Positions 41,941 to 53,828 of a stretch of 64,000 nucleotides of DNA are shown here, piece after piece. The stretch lies in the NCBI GenBank assembly GCA_021234155.1, contig JAJEKV010000028.1, forward strand, positions 6,908,992 through 6,972,991, in the 5' to 3' direction. Both the position numbers and the translations under genes were made by a program. This stretch comes from Isoetes taiwanensis (Eukaryota; Streptophyta; Lycopodiopsida; Isoetales; Isoetaceae). How positions within the stretch are numbered: position 1 is the first letter of the stretch; every line of letters starts with the position of its first letter. Under the pieces are notes generated by a model. The model did not search any database, had not been told where the DNA came from, and was given only the letters and a program-made list of their open reading frames with translations.

Positions 41941-42748
41941 TTCGATCTCACCTCGCTCAACTTTCTGAACTACTTATTTGGAAATTCTGTAAGAAAATAT
42001 TATGAACCAGTCCTTGTTATATGATGTGAAATTTTGATGTCAATATGAGTCCCATTTTCAGTCCGAGTCCCAAAATTCAAGATTTGTCCCACTTTAATTA
42101 AATACGACTTAAATACTTTTCCACAATCTAGTAAAGTGTGAGTAAGAGATGTGCTGGGACTGAATGCATGTCTTTTTATATTCTTGGAAGACATCCCTTT
42201 TGTGATGTTGTATATCAAATGATATATGTTGCTATTAGCATTTTTACATGTTTCTCTACAATAATTTTCCATTCATGGCACAGTAGCTAGGGCGTGCATT
42301 GTTACAACTCTTCTTAGTTCGTAATGATCATCAATCGCAGGGTTTTTATCCAATCTTTTACATGTTCGAGACATTCTAGTAGTCCCTAAATGGTGGATAA
42401 TCATAAAGAATTTTTGGCATACTTGTTCCTGGTTAATGTAATGCAAGAAGATGTGGCGGGGTCTGGACTTACATGATAAGCCAAATAGGCATTCTGATCT
42501 GCTAATGTCATTGAACTATAGTTATCTCTAACTGCACAAAGTTTAGCCACGTTGAATCTGTTAATGCAACCCAATGAGCAGCATGGAGTTCTTAGAATTC
42601 TCCTCATTTTCTGTTCGTCCATATGGTTTTTTTCACCTAGGCGGCAGTTTTCCAGCTTTCTTGTATTTCAAGGTACCCTGCTTGGGATTAATTTTAGGAA
42701 CACCATATCATCTTTTTAGAATTCTAGGGATCTTCTTCTTTTATCTAT
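41941..42748. other. Spacer; possible transposase crumb
   Basis: Contains the inverted partner (42086-42110) of the 25 bp word at 33963. A minus-strand frame at 42401-42622 (CCSLGCINRFNVAKLCAVRD, then TLADQNAYLAYHV) recalls the conserved N-terminal part of some plant transposase-like proteins, but the resemblance is weak. Confidence 0.3.
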
Positions 42749-44963
42749 TTCTAGAGCCTAGTTGCACTCAATCAACACAACAAAACAACATGCTGATTTG
42801 GGGTGTCAGTCCATATTTTATGTGAATTTCTTTGGGCAATTTGCTTTTGGGTATTTAAGGTGTTGTTAGTCTACAGAGTTAGTAATGAATTAGTAATGAA
42901 TTGGGGTTCTGCGAGATTTGAGTTTTCATTAGTTCTCTTTATAAGGTTTGATGGGTTGTTAGTCTATCTTGTTGCTCAAGGGTAATGATTTGGGGTGTCA
43001 TTCCATATTTGTGTCAATTTCTTTGGTCAATTTGCTTTTAGGTAGTTAAGGTGGTGTTAGTCTTCAGTGTAGTAATGAATTGGGGTATTGTTAGATTTGA
43101 GTTTTCATTAGTCCTCTTTATGAGGTTTTAGTGGTTTGTTTAGGTTTTGGCATATGCTCGGGATGGCTGAGAGTTTACAGGTTTTCATTGTGTCTACCCT
43201 AGTGGTGGAATATTTTTCTTGGTTGATTATAGCTGGGCTCATGACCATGAATTCTTTAGTCTCAATTTGGCCACATTCTCAATAGAGCACAATCTAGTTG
43301 TTGTTAGGGTCTATAGTTGTTATGATACTCTTCATATTCAAAGATTGAAGTTGGCATGCATAAGCTAGTAGCTGGTTCTATAGTAGGAAGACTTTCAATA
43401 GAGCAGCTAGTTGTTAATAGGGTCCTAGCTTTTATGGTGGATGCACCTTTGTGCAACCTTGTCTCATTTTCTAGCTTTGCAAGTTTTTGGCGGGGGCAAC
43501 TTGAGTTCTAAGCTAGAGAGAGGTTTGGTCAATCCCAAGGGGAGGATCCAAGCAGCAAATGTTAAGCCACTTTCCTTTATGCATGTCATTTGAGGTTCTT
43601 TGTGCTTTTTAAGTCGTCTTGTCTTATTTGCCTTATGTTTGCTATTAGAGTACATATATGTGCTACTTTGTTAGTGTCCACCCTTTTCTTTCTCAAGTCT
43701 TACTTCGTCAAGTTCGTGGTTTTATTCTCACCCTTTGTGGTTTTCATCGAGCCCCTAGTCATTTTATTGCCAAATATTTTAGTACAATTTGCACGGTTTC
43801 TGACTTACATTGCCGATTTTTGCAACGTTCATTCCTTAGGTTAGGTCTTGTATGCACGTCATATTTTAATTTCCCTGGTTTGATCTTTCATTAGAGTTAG
43901 AGATTTTATTCTTCTCCATGTTATTTTGTCAAAGAGATGGAATGACCCTTGGATTAGGTGAGAATGACCCTTACTTATTGATAGAAGTTCAGCTAGGAGA
44001 CCCTTTTTGATCTCTAATCCCCTTAGTTGCTCATACTAATTTGGGCTTGAAATTTTGCAATGGCATGTCACTTGGTAGTTCTTTGGCTGCGTATAGTTCT
44101 TTGACATGACGTAATAATACTTTCTATCTATCTATCAAGCTATCTCTTGGAGAATTTGGAGTTTAGTTTTCTTTCTCGTGCTTGTGTAGACTCATTTTGT
44201 GTTTGCAGAGTTCTTGTTTTTTAGTCCACTCCTCATTAGATTTTTCGAATCACTCTTTCTAGTTTTCTCTAGAGTTGATTGTTACATGATTTGGTGCGAG
44301 AGGCATCTTCAGTTGGTGTTACTTTCTCGGGCTTTGTTGTGTGAATATCTTGGTGTTTCCATTCTTTGCGTTTGAGGTTTTATGGTTTTGGACACTTGTT
44401 TGTACTCCCCGTATATTTTGGTTTGATGGAGCCTTTTTGTTTAGGTCCACTATTTTCTTAGTGAGTGAATATGTTGTACTATTTTTCTTAGTGAGTGAAT
44501 ATGTTGTGCTTGAACCTTCAATTGCAATAGGGGGGTGGTGGTTTGGTCAGGTGTAGTCCCTACCCCCTTGTGGATGGAGCTGTAGTTTGAGTTGTTTTTT
44601 AGTGAGTCAAGTCCCCACGTCATGATCTTTTCTAGTTTGATGTTTCTTCCCTTGCACTTTTATTTCATTTTGTGAGATGGTCTAGGATTGGTTCTTTTCA
44701 GCAATGTTTTGAGTTGTTAAGGTTAGGATAGGTCATGTTAGCGGCTTTGCAGGGTATCATAGTATTCTTTTTAGTATTCTTGGTTGTTTGGATGTGCCAT
44801 GATCTCTTGCTCCCCATCGCCTGCGCAGTTTCTTTGCCTTTGTGGTTCCCGCGTGGTGGTGACATTGTACCCTTAATTCTCTTAGACATTTAGTTTCCTA
44901 TTTTCTGCCTCTATTTTCAGCATGTTGTTTTGTTGTGTTGATTGAGTGCAACTAGGCTCTAGA
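42749..44963. mobile_element. 2.2 kb element with 47 bp perfect terminal inverted repeats
   Basis: Positions 42750-42796 and 44917-44963 are exact reverse complements over 47 bp; the outer ends begin TCTAGAGCCTAGTTGCACTC. The interior is T-rich on the plus strand, with no convincing ORF, and has a direct duplication of about 190 bp (42797-42965 and 42987-43130). Flanking sequences do not show a clear target duplication. Perfect identity of the arms in an otherwise eroded region suggests a young insertion or a gene-conversion product. The transposon superfamily is unknown. Confidence 0.65.
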
Positions 44964-45080
44964 AGTGCGATTTATCTGCGTTTTGAGATTAGTAGATAAA
45001 TCCGCTTCTTGAGGCTAGTTGAGAGAGTCCCCCTTGGAGTATTTATAGCCTTGTTGTAGTTCTCTCATCTTCATCAGCCG
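44964..45080 (-). promoter_or_regulatory. Left arm of mirrored promoter-like inverted repeat
   Basis: An about 117 bp arm that starts directly at the end of the 47 bp TIR and has a diverged inverted copy at 45261-45376. Read on the minus strand it holds GGCTATAAATACTCC, a textbook plant TATA box, followed by GGGACTCTCTCAACTAGCC. The pair would fire outward from the 180 bp centre. Whether it is transcribed is not known. Confidence 0.5.
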
Positions 45081-45260
45081 TCTTTGAGCCTTCCTCTTTG
45101 TGGTCGCATGCCCCACCCTCCCCCCCACCCTTTAGTTTTAGCCCTGTATTGTAACCTTACGTTATTGAAGTTTTCTTGTAGCCAATATCTTAGTTTTTCA
45201 TGTTGATTAGCTCATTGTTGACTTCTTGATCTTGTGAGGGTACCTTTACAATGAGCTGGA

Positions 45261-45376
45261 CGGCTGATGAAGATGGAAAAACTACAACAAGGCTATAAAT
45301 ACTCCAGGGGGACTCTCTCAACTAGCCTCAAGAAGCAGATTTATCTGCTAATCTCAAAACGCAGATAAATCGCACA
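45261..45376 (+). promoter_or_regulatory. Right arm of mirrored promoter-like inverted repeat
   Basis: Inverted partner of 44964-45080 with few differences. The plus strand holds GGCTATAAATACTCC at about 45291, then GACTCTCTCAACTAGCC and GCAGATTTATCTGC, a small palindrome. It points into the ACGACGTC repeat region that follows. Confidence 0.5.
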
Positions 45377-45379
45377 TAT

Positions 45380-45668
45380 TCTGTGCTCGGCAGCCACGTC
45401 AGCGCTCGACAGCCACGTCAGCGGTCGCGCTGGCACGGCCCCGCTGGCCGCTGTGCCGCGTGGCATCTGCCACGTGTACGTAAAGTCGTTGACCGACGTC
45501 TGGTCGTCGCTTTAAGACGACGCCGTTGTGACGCGTATAGCGACGACACCGCGTTGTAGAACGACGTATAGACGTCGTTAAATGACTTTTTGTCGTCGTT
45601 CATCGGCGTTCAAACGACGCCCAGACATCGTAATAGACGTCGTAACAGGGCAACGATTTTGTAGTATA
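45380..45668. mobile_element. CACTA-like terminus with ACGACGTC subterminal repeats
   Basis: The plus strand ends ...CAACGATTTTGTAGTA at about 45665, so the minus strand starts TACTACAAAATCGTTG, close to the CACTACAA ends of plant CACTA elements. Behind it are at least eight ACGACG or GACGTC words in both orientations (45480-45640), then two copies of CAGCCACGTCAGCGC (45391-45420). This is GC-rich against an AT-rich flank. I could not find the other end, so it is a partial element. Confidence 0.45.
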
Positions 45669-45733
45669 TATCTAATGATTATGAGATGTGTTCCATTGTC
45701 CTCTTCCATGACCTGAAATAAATCTACTTCACA

Positions 45734-48700
45734 CTACAGACTACACCAAGTTAATAGATATCTACATTCCTGTCCATATATTTCCTCAAATACGGAGTCC
45801 TGATTTATGTAATTGTAGGCAAATTCAACTAAGTACAAATAGGATTTCCAAGAGTGTGGATGTTCTGGCACATACATCCGAAGCATGTCTTCGATGACCT
45901 GGTTAACTCTTTTCACCTGGCCATCCGTCTGAGGATGATATGTGGTGCTCATTCGCAACTGGGTCCCAATATCGTGGAACAAGGCTTGCCAAAACTGACC
46001 AACAAAGCAGAGTCTCGATCAGACATGATAACTTTAGGCATTCCTTGCAGACGGGATACGTCTTTGATGAAACTCTTAGCAATATCTGCCGTAGTGGCCA
46101 TAATTTTGGTGGACATAAAATGATTTTGCTTAGTGAGACAAGCCATTACTACATACATGGAATCATATCCCCCTCGAGTCTTGGGTAAGCCCACAATAAA
46201 ATCCATACAGATATCCCATTTTGCATCGAGAATATCCACAAGTTGCAATTCACCGACAATCTTTTGATAAGAAACTTTCACTTTCTAACATGATAGACAT
46301 CTAGCCACATAATTTAGGATCTCCTCTGCTTGCCAACTTTGTGAAGAGTTTTCTAAATTCCAGGATGACCTGATATTGGACTGTCACGAGCTTCTTTCAG
46401 AATTTTCTATTTAAGCTTTACATTATCGGGTATGCACAATCGATTCTGATAAAATAACTTAGAGATTCTTCCAACTTATAAGGGTTTTTGTTTACACCCT
46501 ACTCTAGCACTGCTATTATAGGTTGATAATGAGGATCTTCTTGGAGCAACTGTTGCTATCCCACTGATTAATGGCAACACTGATTGCATCACAATATGAT
46601 CGTCGAGATAACACATCTGCAATTACGTTATCCTTTCCAGATGATACATTATAGTAAAATCATACTCTTGCAGTAATTGCATTCATCGTTTTTGGCAGTT
46701 TAGTTGAGGTTGCACTACGAAGTACTTAAAACTTTGATGATCTGTCTTAAGGAGAAATTTTTTACCCAGAAGATTGCCTCCATAACTTCAAGGCATGCAC
46801 AATTGCAAGCATTTCCAAATCATATGTTGGGTGATTTTGTTCAGCTGGATTGAGCTTCTTAGATTCATATGTACACACAAGGCCATCTTACAATAGAGAG
46901 CCTCTAATACCAGTGCCTGAGGCATCTATTACTACAAAAAAATCTCGTTTCATATGAGGAATCTTTAAAATAGATGCATGCATCAAAGCATCTTTCAAAA
47001 TTTAAAAACTGCACTCATATACTTCAGACTGTTGAAATGATATATCTTCTTGAAGTAAGGAGGTCAGAGGAGCAGTTTTCGTAGAAAAATTAAGAAACCT
47101 GCGATAATATCCAACTAAGCCTAGAAATGCCCTGATCTCTCTTACATGCTGAGGTTGTGGCCACTCCTGTATGGCTTTTACCTTTTCAGAATCTGGTTCG
47201 ATCCCTTGCTAGAGACACACTCAAATAAATCAACTGCTCTTGAGCAAAACTGCATTTAAAAATCTTGCCATAAAGTTGATATTGTTGGCATAAGTTGATC
47301 AAGGTGAGCTCGAAAGACATCAATTGTAAGCCTTATAAAAGTGGCTGGTGCATTGATAACCCCGAATGACATTACCACAAACTCATAATGTTCATATTTT
47401 GTGCGGAAAGCAGTCTTAGGAATATCCTCTTTCAATTCCGATCTGACGGTAGCCAGATTGCAAGTTAATCTTAAAACAATATTTGCTACCACTTAATTGG
47501 TCAAACAGATCATCCACCCTCGACTAGGCATAATCATTCTCGAAGTGACCTGATTCAATAGCCTATAGTCAACACATCGGCGCAGACTCCCATCCTTCTT
47601 CTTTACAAATAAGATAGGAGCTCTAAATGGAAATGTGCTAGGTCTAATAAATCCTTGCTCCAATAATTCCAAATGTTATTTCCTTAGTTCAGCTATCTCC
47701 ACCACATTAAAAAGATAAGGAGGTCGCGAAGGTGGTGTAGATCCTGGGAGCAACTCAATCTCATGATTCACCTCACGAGATGGAGGTAGTTCTGTAAGCT
47801 TATCAGGAAACACATCCTTAAATTCCTCTAGCACAGTCAGAATGACTTGAGGAATAACAATTTCTTGTAATTCTACAACTTTACTTAGCATTCCAATATA
47901 AATGGCTCCTCCTTTGTGCAAATAGCACTTAGCTTGCTTGTATGACAACACGGGAGGACCAGATATCATAGGACGACTGGCCAACTTCTTAGGAGCCATT
48001 TGACAATGTGCAAAGGATGACCCTTCCTTTATAATCTATATAGGTACCTATGACTCTCAGACATGACATTCCCAGAATTAAGTCATGCTTACCCAGATAA
48101 AGTACTTCAAAAATAGGACGGAATGCTAGCCCTCAGAGTTTGAATTCCACCCGAGGAACAAAATCATTCGACATGCAAATTCAACTGATCAACTAATCTA
48201 GGTGAAATAAAATTATGTGTACTACCATTGTCAATTAGAAAATGAAAAGACTGAGTTTGAATGCAACCTGGAAGATGGATAACGTCAGTAGCAAGGTATT
48301 TAGGAGGGTTTCTCCACCAATAGCATAAGCATGCATGTCTGGTTCTACTTTTGTTTCCTCCAGAGTAACTGCTTGGGCTCTTGCAAACCTCTCCTCAATA
48401 CAAGCATTTCGTGGGCCAGCAACACTCTATGTACTCGTTGCTCGTCTATTCCAATTCCCTGGATTCCCACCGGTCGCTTGAGTCTGGTTACCATGGTTTC
48501 TATAAACGGCATTTTTGTCAAAGTTCACTAGCTTCAGCAACCTGCGATCCCATGTTTCTATGGGACAATGCACTGCATTATGCCCAGCCTCTTTGCAAAA
48601 GAAACATAATCTTTCCCATCGACAATATTCTCATTCCTCTTGACTCATCTGGGCTGGTGCAATTGCCTGCTTTGCAGGATTAGGACGTAGTATAGCAGAA

Positions 48701-49584
48701 GGAGCAACAAAAAATCTTTGCCTCTGCTTATGCTTGTTTTCTCTTACTGGCTTTCAAGGTTGTACTACTTCTTCATACTTTTTTTAATCCTATCATGGAC
48801 TTGTTTCTTAAACTTAGAGACTCTTATAGCTTCATGCAAGCTAGGATATGTTATTCCCGCTACTAACTAACAAAGTTAGCACATGCTTCAATTCATGAAT
48901 CCACTTGTCAGCTAGCTGCACCACTATCATAGTGGGTCCATATGACTATGCAGGGAACTGGTTGGCATATCCTTCCATAGTGTTCTCTTGGACAAGGTTC
49001 TGAATTTCTTTCGTCTGCTCCAACTCAAAACCAGCAGGTAAATCTTGAAGGTTAAATGTATCTTTAAAAGTACTCCATGTAATTTGGCTCATAACCAAAA
49101 GGTTATCTTTCTTATACTCATCCCACTATATCTTGCAGGTCCAGTCAACAGCATATCAGCGATATAAGTTGTTGTTAGCAGCTCCGAGATTTTTTTTACT
49201 TCAAAAGAAAACTCTATCCTCTGTAGCCAAGCATCAACACCCTCATCTGTAGTATCTTTACCAATAAATGCACACTTTAAAGCTGCTTTAGAACTTTATT
49301 GACTTCATCAAGGTCGTCTTCCTTCTTGGCAACCTATTGTTACATAGTGGCTAGCTGATGCTGCATAGTTGCAATAAATGTTTAGTTATACTAGGAGCGT
49401 TATTGCTATCCCCAGCTCTAGAATTGTTATCCTCATTTCCAGACATCCTGCCATTCACCTGAAAAAGGACGACAATGATTATTCCCATGCCCAACCATTT
49501 TACTTTATAATAGAATTTCCTAATTTCTCATCCCTTAATTCCTACAGTCTGAAGGGTGTCAGAACCTTTGCCCTGATACCAATT
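45734..49584 (-). mobile_element. Ty3/gypsy retrotransposon, internal region, decayed
   Basis: Minus-strand order is gag, zinc knuckle, protease, RT, RNase H, integrase. The PBS TGGTATCAGGGC is at 49581-49570, one mismatch to the initiator-Met type. The CCHC knuckle CFFCKEAGHNAVHC is at 48606-48565. A protease-to-RT linker (FPDKLTELPPSREVNHEIE) is at 47999-47676. RT shows [19 protein letters not shown] and NAPATFIRL (47430-47330), then KCSFAQEQLIYL. Integrase shows MDFIVGLPKTRGGYDS and VIMSDRDS (46281-45949), then STTYHPQTDGQVKRVNQ (45982-45734), where the catalytic Glu of the usual DGQTE is Lys. Frames are broken between domains. The element is dead. Confidence 0.85.
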
Positions 49585-50790
49585 GCGGCAAATCCAACCC
49601 CTTGCCATAGGCCTTGCACTAATCACTCTTACAACTAAATTATTAATTCTTAATTACAAGATCATCAGTTACACGCCATAACTTTTGAAGGTTTTGATAA
49701 CACCAGACACAAATAGGACTCACATAACAACATATATACACACAATATCACAAGGAAGTCACTTAGGTTCTTTCTCATCTGAGGTGACCGAAGAGGCTCC
49801 AAAAGGACTGGACTGCTCAGAAATCTCGTCCCCAGCCTCACCAGCCAGGTACTGACTTCTTCGTTGCACTGCATCATGATAGAACTGATGGAATAAGTCC
49901 TTCAACATCTCATATATCTTGTGTGTGGAGATGAGTTCTGGTTTGTCCCAAGTTTCTCGGAACCACCAAGCGACAAAGGGATAATGCAGGATGATGCTTG
50001 GCTCAGGACGTGCCATCTTTGAAATAGACATATACAGACAAGGGGTTAGTCCAAGGACTAAGTAGGGAGGGAATCATCACAAGAGCATCTAAACCATCTC
50101 ATCATAAGCAATCTAGCATAGACAATAAAAAATAAGTAAGAAGGACAATAGATTTACCCGTTCCACTGTGCCCTTGCATCGATTAGAACTAAACTACATG
50201 CATGCTTACACATTTCTACATGCCTATATGTATGAATATATCTCTTACATACTCGTTGGGTAACGACCCCAAGGATACACCATCCTTTCTGTATGTATAG
50301 GCCTTAACGCAAGGGGACTCTCCCCTTGGCTTGTCTGTTTAGCCATCCGGCCACAGACGTGGAGTTATATAGCTACCCACCCCTAGGAAGATGGGCTGCT
50401 CAGATAATAATAAAAGATGCTATGATCTCAACATCCATAATCTTACATATTCTAGTAACACAAAATTTGCCAAGCCATATTCATTCATAGAGCACAACTA
50501 CCACATCCATGTAATATGCAACCACATATTCTTTCATAATGATGACAGTGGCAACGCAATTCTATGATCTTACCTAAGCATTCCTAAAAGACAGTTATAT
50601 TTCAATATGATAAACGAAGTAAAGGCATCCTTGGTGCCTAAGGTTCCAAGGAATCATTTCTAAATAAGACATTTTTTTAAGGACGAACAAAATGTTTATT
50701 AATCAACAAGAATAAGTACAACATGAATATTTCTCATCTAGTTCTGTAAGCATAAAAGGGTGCCGCTGGAACACGAGCCCGCGACACAAT
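49584..50790 (-). mobile_element. Possible LTR of the gypsy element
   Basis: The sequence next to the PBS ends TGCCGCA on the minus strand, as an LTR should, two bases before the PBS. The outer border is uncertain; TGTCGCGGGCTCG (minus strand, at about 50790) is one candidate start. A minus-strand frame at 50031-49759 (ARPEPSIILHYPFVAWWFRE) lies in it and has no known motif. No matching LTR is seen beyond 45.7 kb, so the far LTR is lost or replaced. Confidence 0.35.
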
Positions 50791-50842
50791 GTACTTACTC
50801 CATACTAGATAAGTAAAAGAAGATAAAGCTTCACTTAAGGGT

Positions 50843-52200
50843 CTAACTGCATTGGACTTGTAATGGAATCAAATCAGATGTGAATACTGGAATCTCAGGA
50901 GAGTTTGAAGATGTATCTTGGGCCTGCGGCAAGGCAGCATTATCTTCAGCCAAATCAACCCACTGAAGTGGAGCAAAGTGACCATATGCAATAAAAGGAG
51001 CATAATCACGTAGAGCAAGTGCTGAAAAGAGTTGAGATGCAGAGGTGTTAAAACCATTAACTGATTTTCGAGGTTGACAAAGAGTAGGTGGATGTTTGGG
51101 TGGAGGGTGGGCACCATGACAATCAATGTCCATGTACTGCACATAAGCCTCTTCAACTTGCTCTTGCAACCTCTGAATCTCATCCAACCTTTGCTTCTGT
51201 TGATCCAGTAGCATGGGACCAGCAGTTGGAGTAGATGTAGAGGACGTCGCTAGGGAATGAGAGACATTCATTGAAGAAGGAGCAGAGCTAGGAGCAGGAT
51301 TTGCAGCAGAGGCAACTGGAGAAGCCTGCTGGTAAGACTTACGATATGGAGCAAAGAGAGGGGTCTCGGGAAACATGAGAGCCAGCTCTAGGTGATTTAA
51401 CAATTGTAGCCTGAAAGGAAAGAACATGGGCCCACTCTAAACAACAATTGTCTGAGGCAGATCACGATGAATGGCCTATACTACACAAATCTTAGTAATG
51501 CCATTGGTTATAGCATGTTGCAAGTGAAGTCCAATCTCACTTGAAACTCTGGAGGATGAAACTCTGGAGGAAAGTCTTCAATAGCAATCTAGAATAGGGC
51601 ACGTAAAGCATCTGGCATACCTGGAAAAGAGCCAGGAACATACTATTGATACAACAAGAAATCTTTCCACAGAGGATCAACACCTTGTTCTATATGTTGA
51701 GCCACTGGCTCAGGAGACTCAAACATCACGAGAAAACAATGTTGATCTTTGGCCACGAGCTTGATAGATTGATATACAGAAAGCCCTAATTAATGTAAAT
51801 GCCCAGATAACCAAGATCCCACACACTTCAGATCCAAGAAGGGGCCAGTGGAGTAACAAACAACAGAGCATGCAACTAAGTGCTTCACATGACAAAGGTG
51901 AACCCCATGACTGATCTGCACCACAGGGGCCCCAAAGCGCTCAAAGGTTGGCCTACATTCCAATTTCAACTGATGGTAACAGGATATCCATGGAGGCCTG
52001 CTTGGCCTGCAACTGCTGAAGATAGGATGCAACTTCTTTCTTATTATTGTCCACCACGGTGGCAACAACCTCTGAGACACGAAGTGAGGTGGCTAGAGAG
52101 GGCACACATTTGCATAGCCGCTCCGAAAAAAGACACCTGTCTTGCCATTGTGTTAGAAGACTTGCTCGAAGGTAAATTTTAGGGAGTGGTTTTAATAGGC
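50843..52200 (-). pseudogene. Gag-like protein region, related to 13643-14293
   Basis: The minus-strand frame 51427-50843 (194 codons) reads MFFPFRLQLLNHLELALMFP, then a Ser/Ala/Pro linker, then QQKQRLDEIQRLQEQVEEAY, a likely coiled coil, and ends near 50843. Upstream, in broken frames, are KLVAKDQHCFLVMFESPEP (about 51760), AIEDFPPEFHPPEF (51580) and IGLHLQHAITNGITKICVV (51540). The order (a domain with FLVMFES, then a PPEF block, then GLHLQHAI) recalls the DUF4283 arrangement of plant LINE or gag-like proteins. It shares its central part with the ORF at 13.6 kb. Confidence 0.45.
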
Positions 52201-52750
52201 CCAACTTAATAGCGTGGTTATAACATAGGTATATTGGTCTCAAGTGGAACAAAAGAAGGTCGAGAACCAGGATATCAAGTCAAGAAAGCTCAGTGACAGG
52301 TCCTACTAGTTATTAATGACCAAATCCCAAAATGTCAAGAAAGAAATATAGGCTTGATAATAACATTTAATAACAAAAGCCCAGGACATTTCCCTACGCT
52401 ACAGAACTTTAGTCCTATGGTTTAAGATGCTTGGACATGCCAATTCTATACTAGCTTTAATACGTTCTGGAGGTCCGTTCCATACAATAGACGAATTAAC
52501 GACATTCTGGAATCCCTAAGCTCCAGGCAACAAGGCAGCAATGAGAGTGCTATCAAACTGTACAAATATACACATATGATGCAATGTATACAAGACAGGC
52601 AAGTGCCCGAGGACAAAGCTGAGCATGCACATCCATGACCTCCTGCAAGTATAATCCCAGCATCCGAATCGAAGACGTGCTCCGCTCAGTGTGTCACATG
52701 TATTGGCTGGCGAAACCTGACCAACTCAACATAGTATGCATGAATTTAGA
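52201..52750. other. Intergenic, nothing recognised
   Basis: No coding signal. The part from about 52540 begins sequence that recurs near 54970. Confidence 0.3.
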
Positions 52751-52990
52751 GTGCATAAACACCTCCAAGTCAACCTTCGGTAGAAAGACCAAACTACTTG
52801 ACACAAAGATAATGAATTAATATGGCATTCTAGAACAATGATCGTTCTTCTATATGCAAATGCAGCTTAAAGAATCATATCCCATCCAATTAATCCTAAA
52901 CACCAATATCACACCCATATCATTCACACAACTCTATTTCTCTCAACTTCTAAGCTAGTATTGCCTTATGTAGTTAGATGAATAGAAACC
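52540..52990. repeat. Dispersed repeat, copy A
   Basis: Landmarks: AACTGTACAAATATACACAT (52557), CCAAGTCAACCTTCGGTAGA (about 52767), AAGATAATGAATTAATATGG (about 52808) and AAGCTAGTATTGCCTTATGT (about 52953). The same landmarks in the same order recur at about 54970-55430, and part of them again at 52985-53045 and 55447-55620. Confidence 0.75.
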
Positions 52991-53216
52991 TCCAAGTCAA
53001 CCTTTGGTAGAAAGCTTGACACAAAGATAATGAATTAATATGCAGCTAGTGTTTTGTATTTCTAGCTTAACTTGAAAGAAAAAGACAACTCCACCAGATC
53101 GACTAAGCAAGTTGCTGGATAAAATTGCATATTTAAATCTGAAAAATTGCGACTGTGATTGCTCAAACCATATACTTTTATACTCTTGCAGATGTCTTCA
53201 GAGTTTCCTCTTCTAG

Positions 53217-53468
53217 ATGGGGGTGGCTAAAGGTAAGCTCTTGGCTTTCACTCGGCATCACAATGCTCAAGCGCCAAATGGGGCCTTTATTGTTTCCATT
53301 GAGACAGTTCTTCATTGTACAACTAGACTGCATTTTGAAGACTCCAAAATCGGGATTGTAGAGCAAGCATGTGGTGCATTCATCCTATGGTCTTCAGCTG
53401 ACTTTGTAATTGAAGGAGCATTGGGTGACCTGTCAACCGGCACCCTGAAAAGCAAATTAAGAAAATAA
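53217..53468 (+). pseudogene. Possible transposase-associated domain (DUF8039-like)
   Basis: The frame from ATG 53217 reads VAKGKLLAFTRHHNAQAPNG, then FIVSIETVLH, RLHFEDSKIG and ACGAFILWSSADFVI to a stop at 53468. An acceptor-like CTAG stands directly before the ATG. The spacing (G.v.G..h...lg....V.V..v...a.lp......+g.A.G.fi.WP...V) recalls the small beta domain found in many plant En/Spm-type transposon proteins. I hold this loosely. It lies between copies of a dispersed repeat, which would fit a transposon. Confidence 0.35.
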
Positions 53469-53828
53469 ACTGGCAGTTTCTTGATAAATAGAATTGTGAA
53501 ATGCGACATTCCTGATAAATCGGAATGTTTGATTGGCCATCTTGAACTGCTTCTGTTTAAGTTATGCAAAAAAAATGTGGTTGGCCGCTAATGTTCTATA
53601 AGATAACACCTGGGCACCGAGAGTGCAGGGCATCAAAATATGGAAGGCAGATGCAGGGGTGCACCCATTATTCCTCAAGGGCTCTTAAGGACATAGGCAA
53701 GTTGAGACACTCCATAAAAAATTACATCCTACATTGGGTAACTGTCTCGTGGGGAGCACTTGTGGTCTAATGCATATATGAATGAGGTTATCGACTACTG
53801 GTTGGTTCTACTACCTGTGCTTTGAGAG

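Noticed and set aside
41655-41960. Gly/Glu-rich and Pro/Leu-rich frames
   Set aside because: Translations of the pyrimidine minisatellite; no signal outside the repeat.
42749-44963. hAT or Mutator assignment of the 47 bp TIR element
   Set aside because: No 8 or 9 bp target duplication is visible at either border, so no superfamily is claimed.
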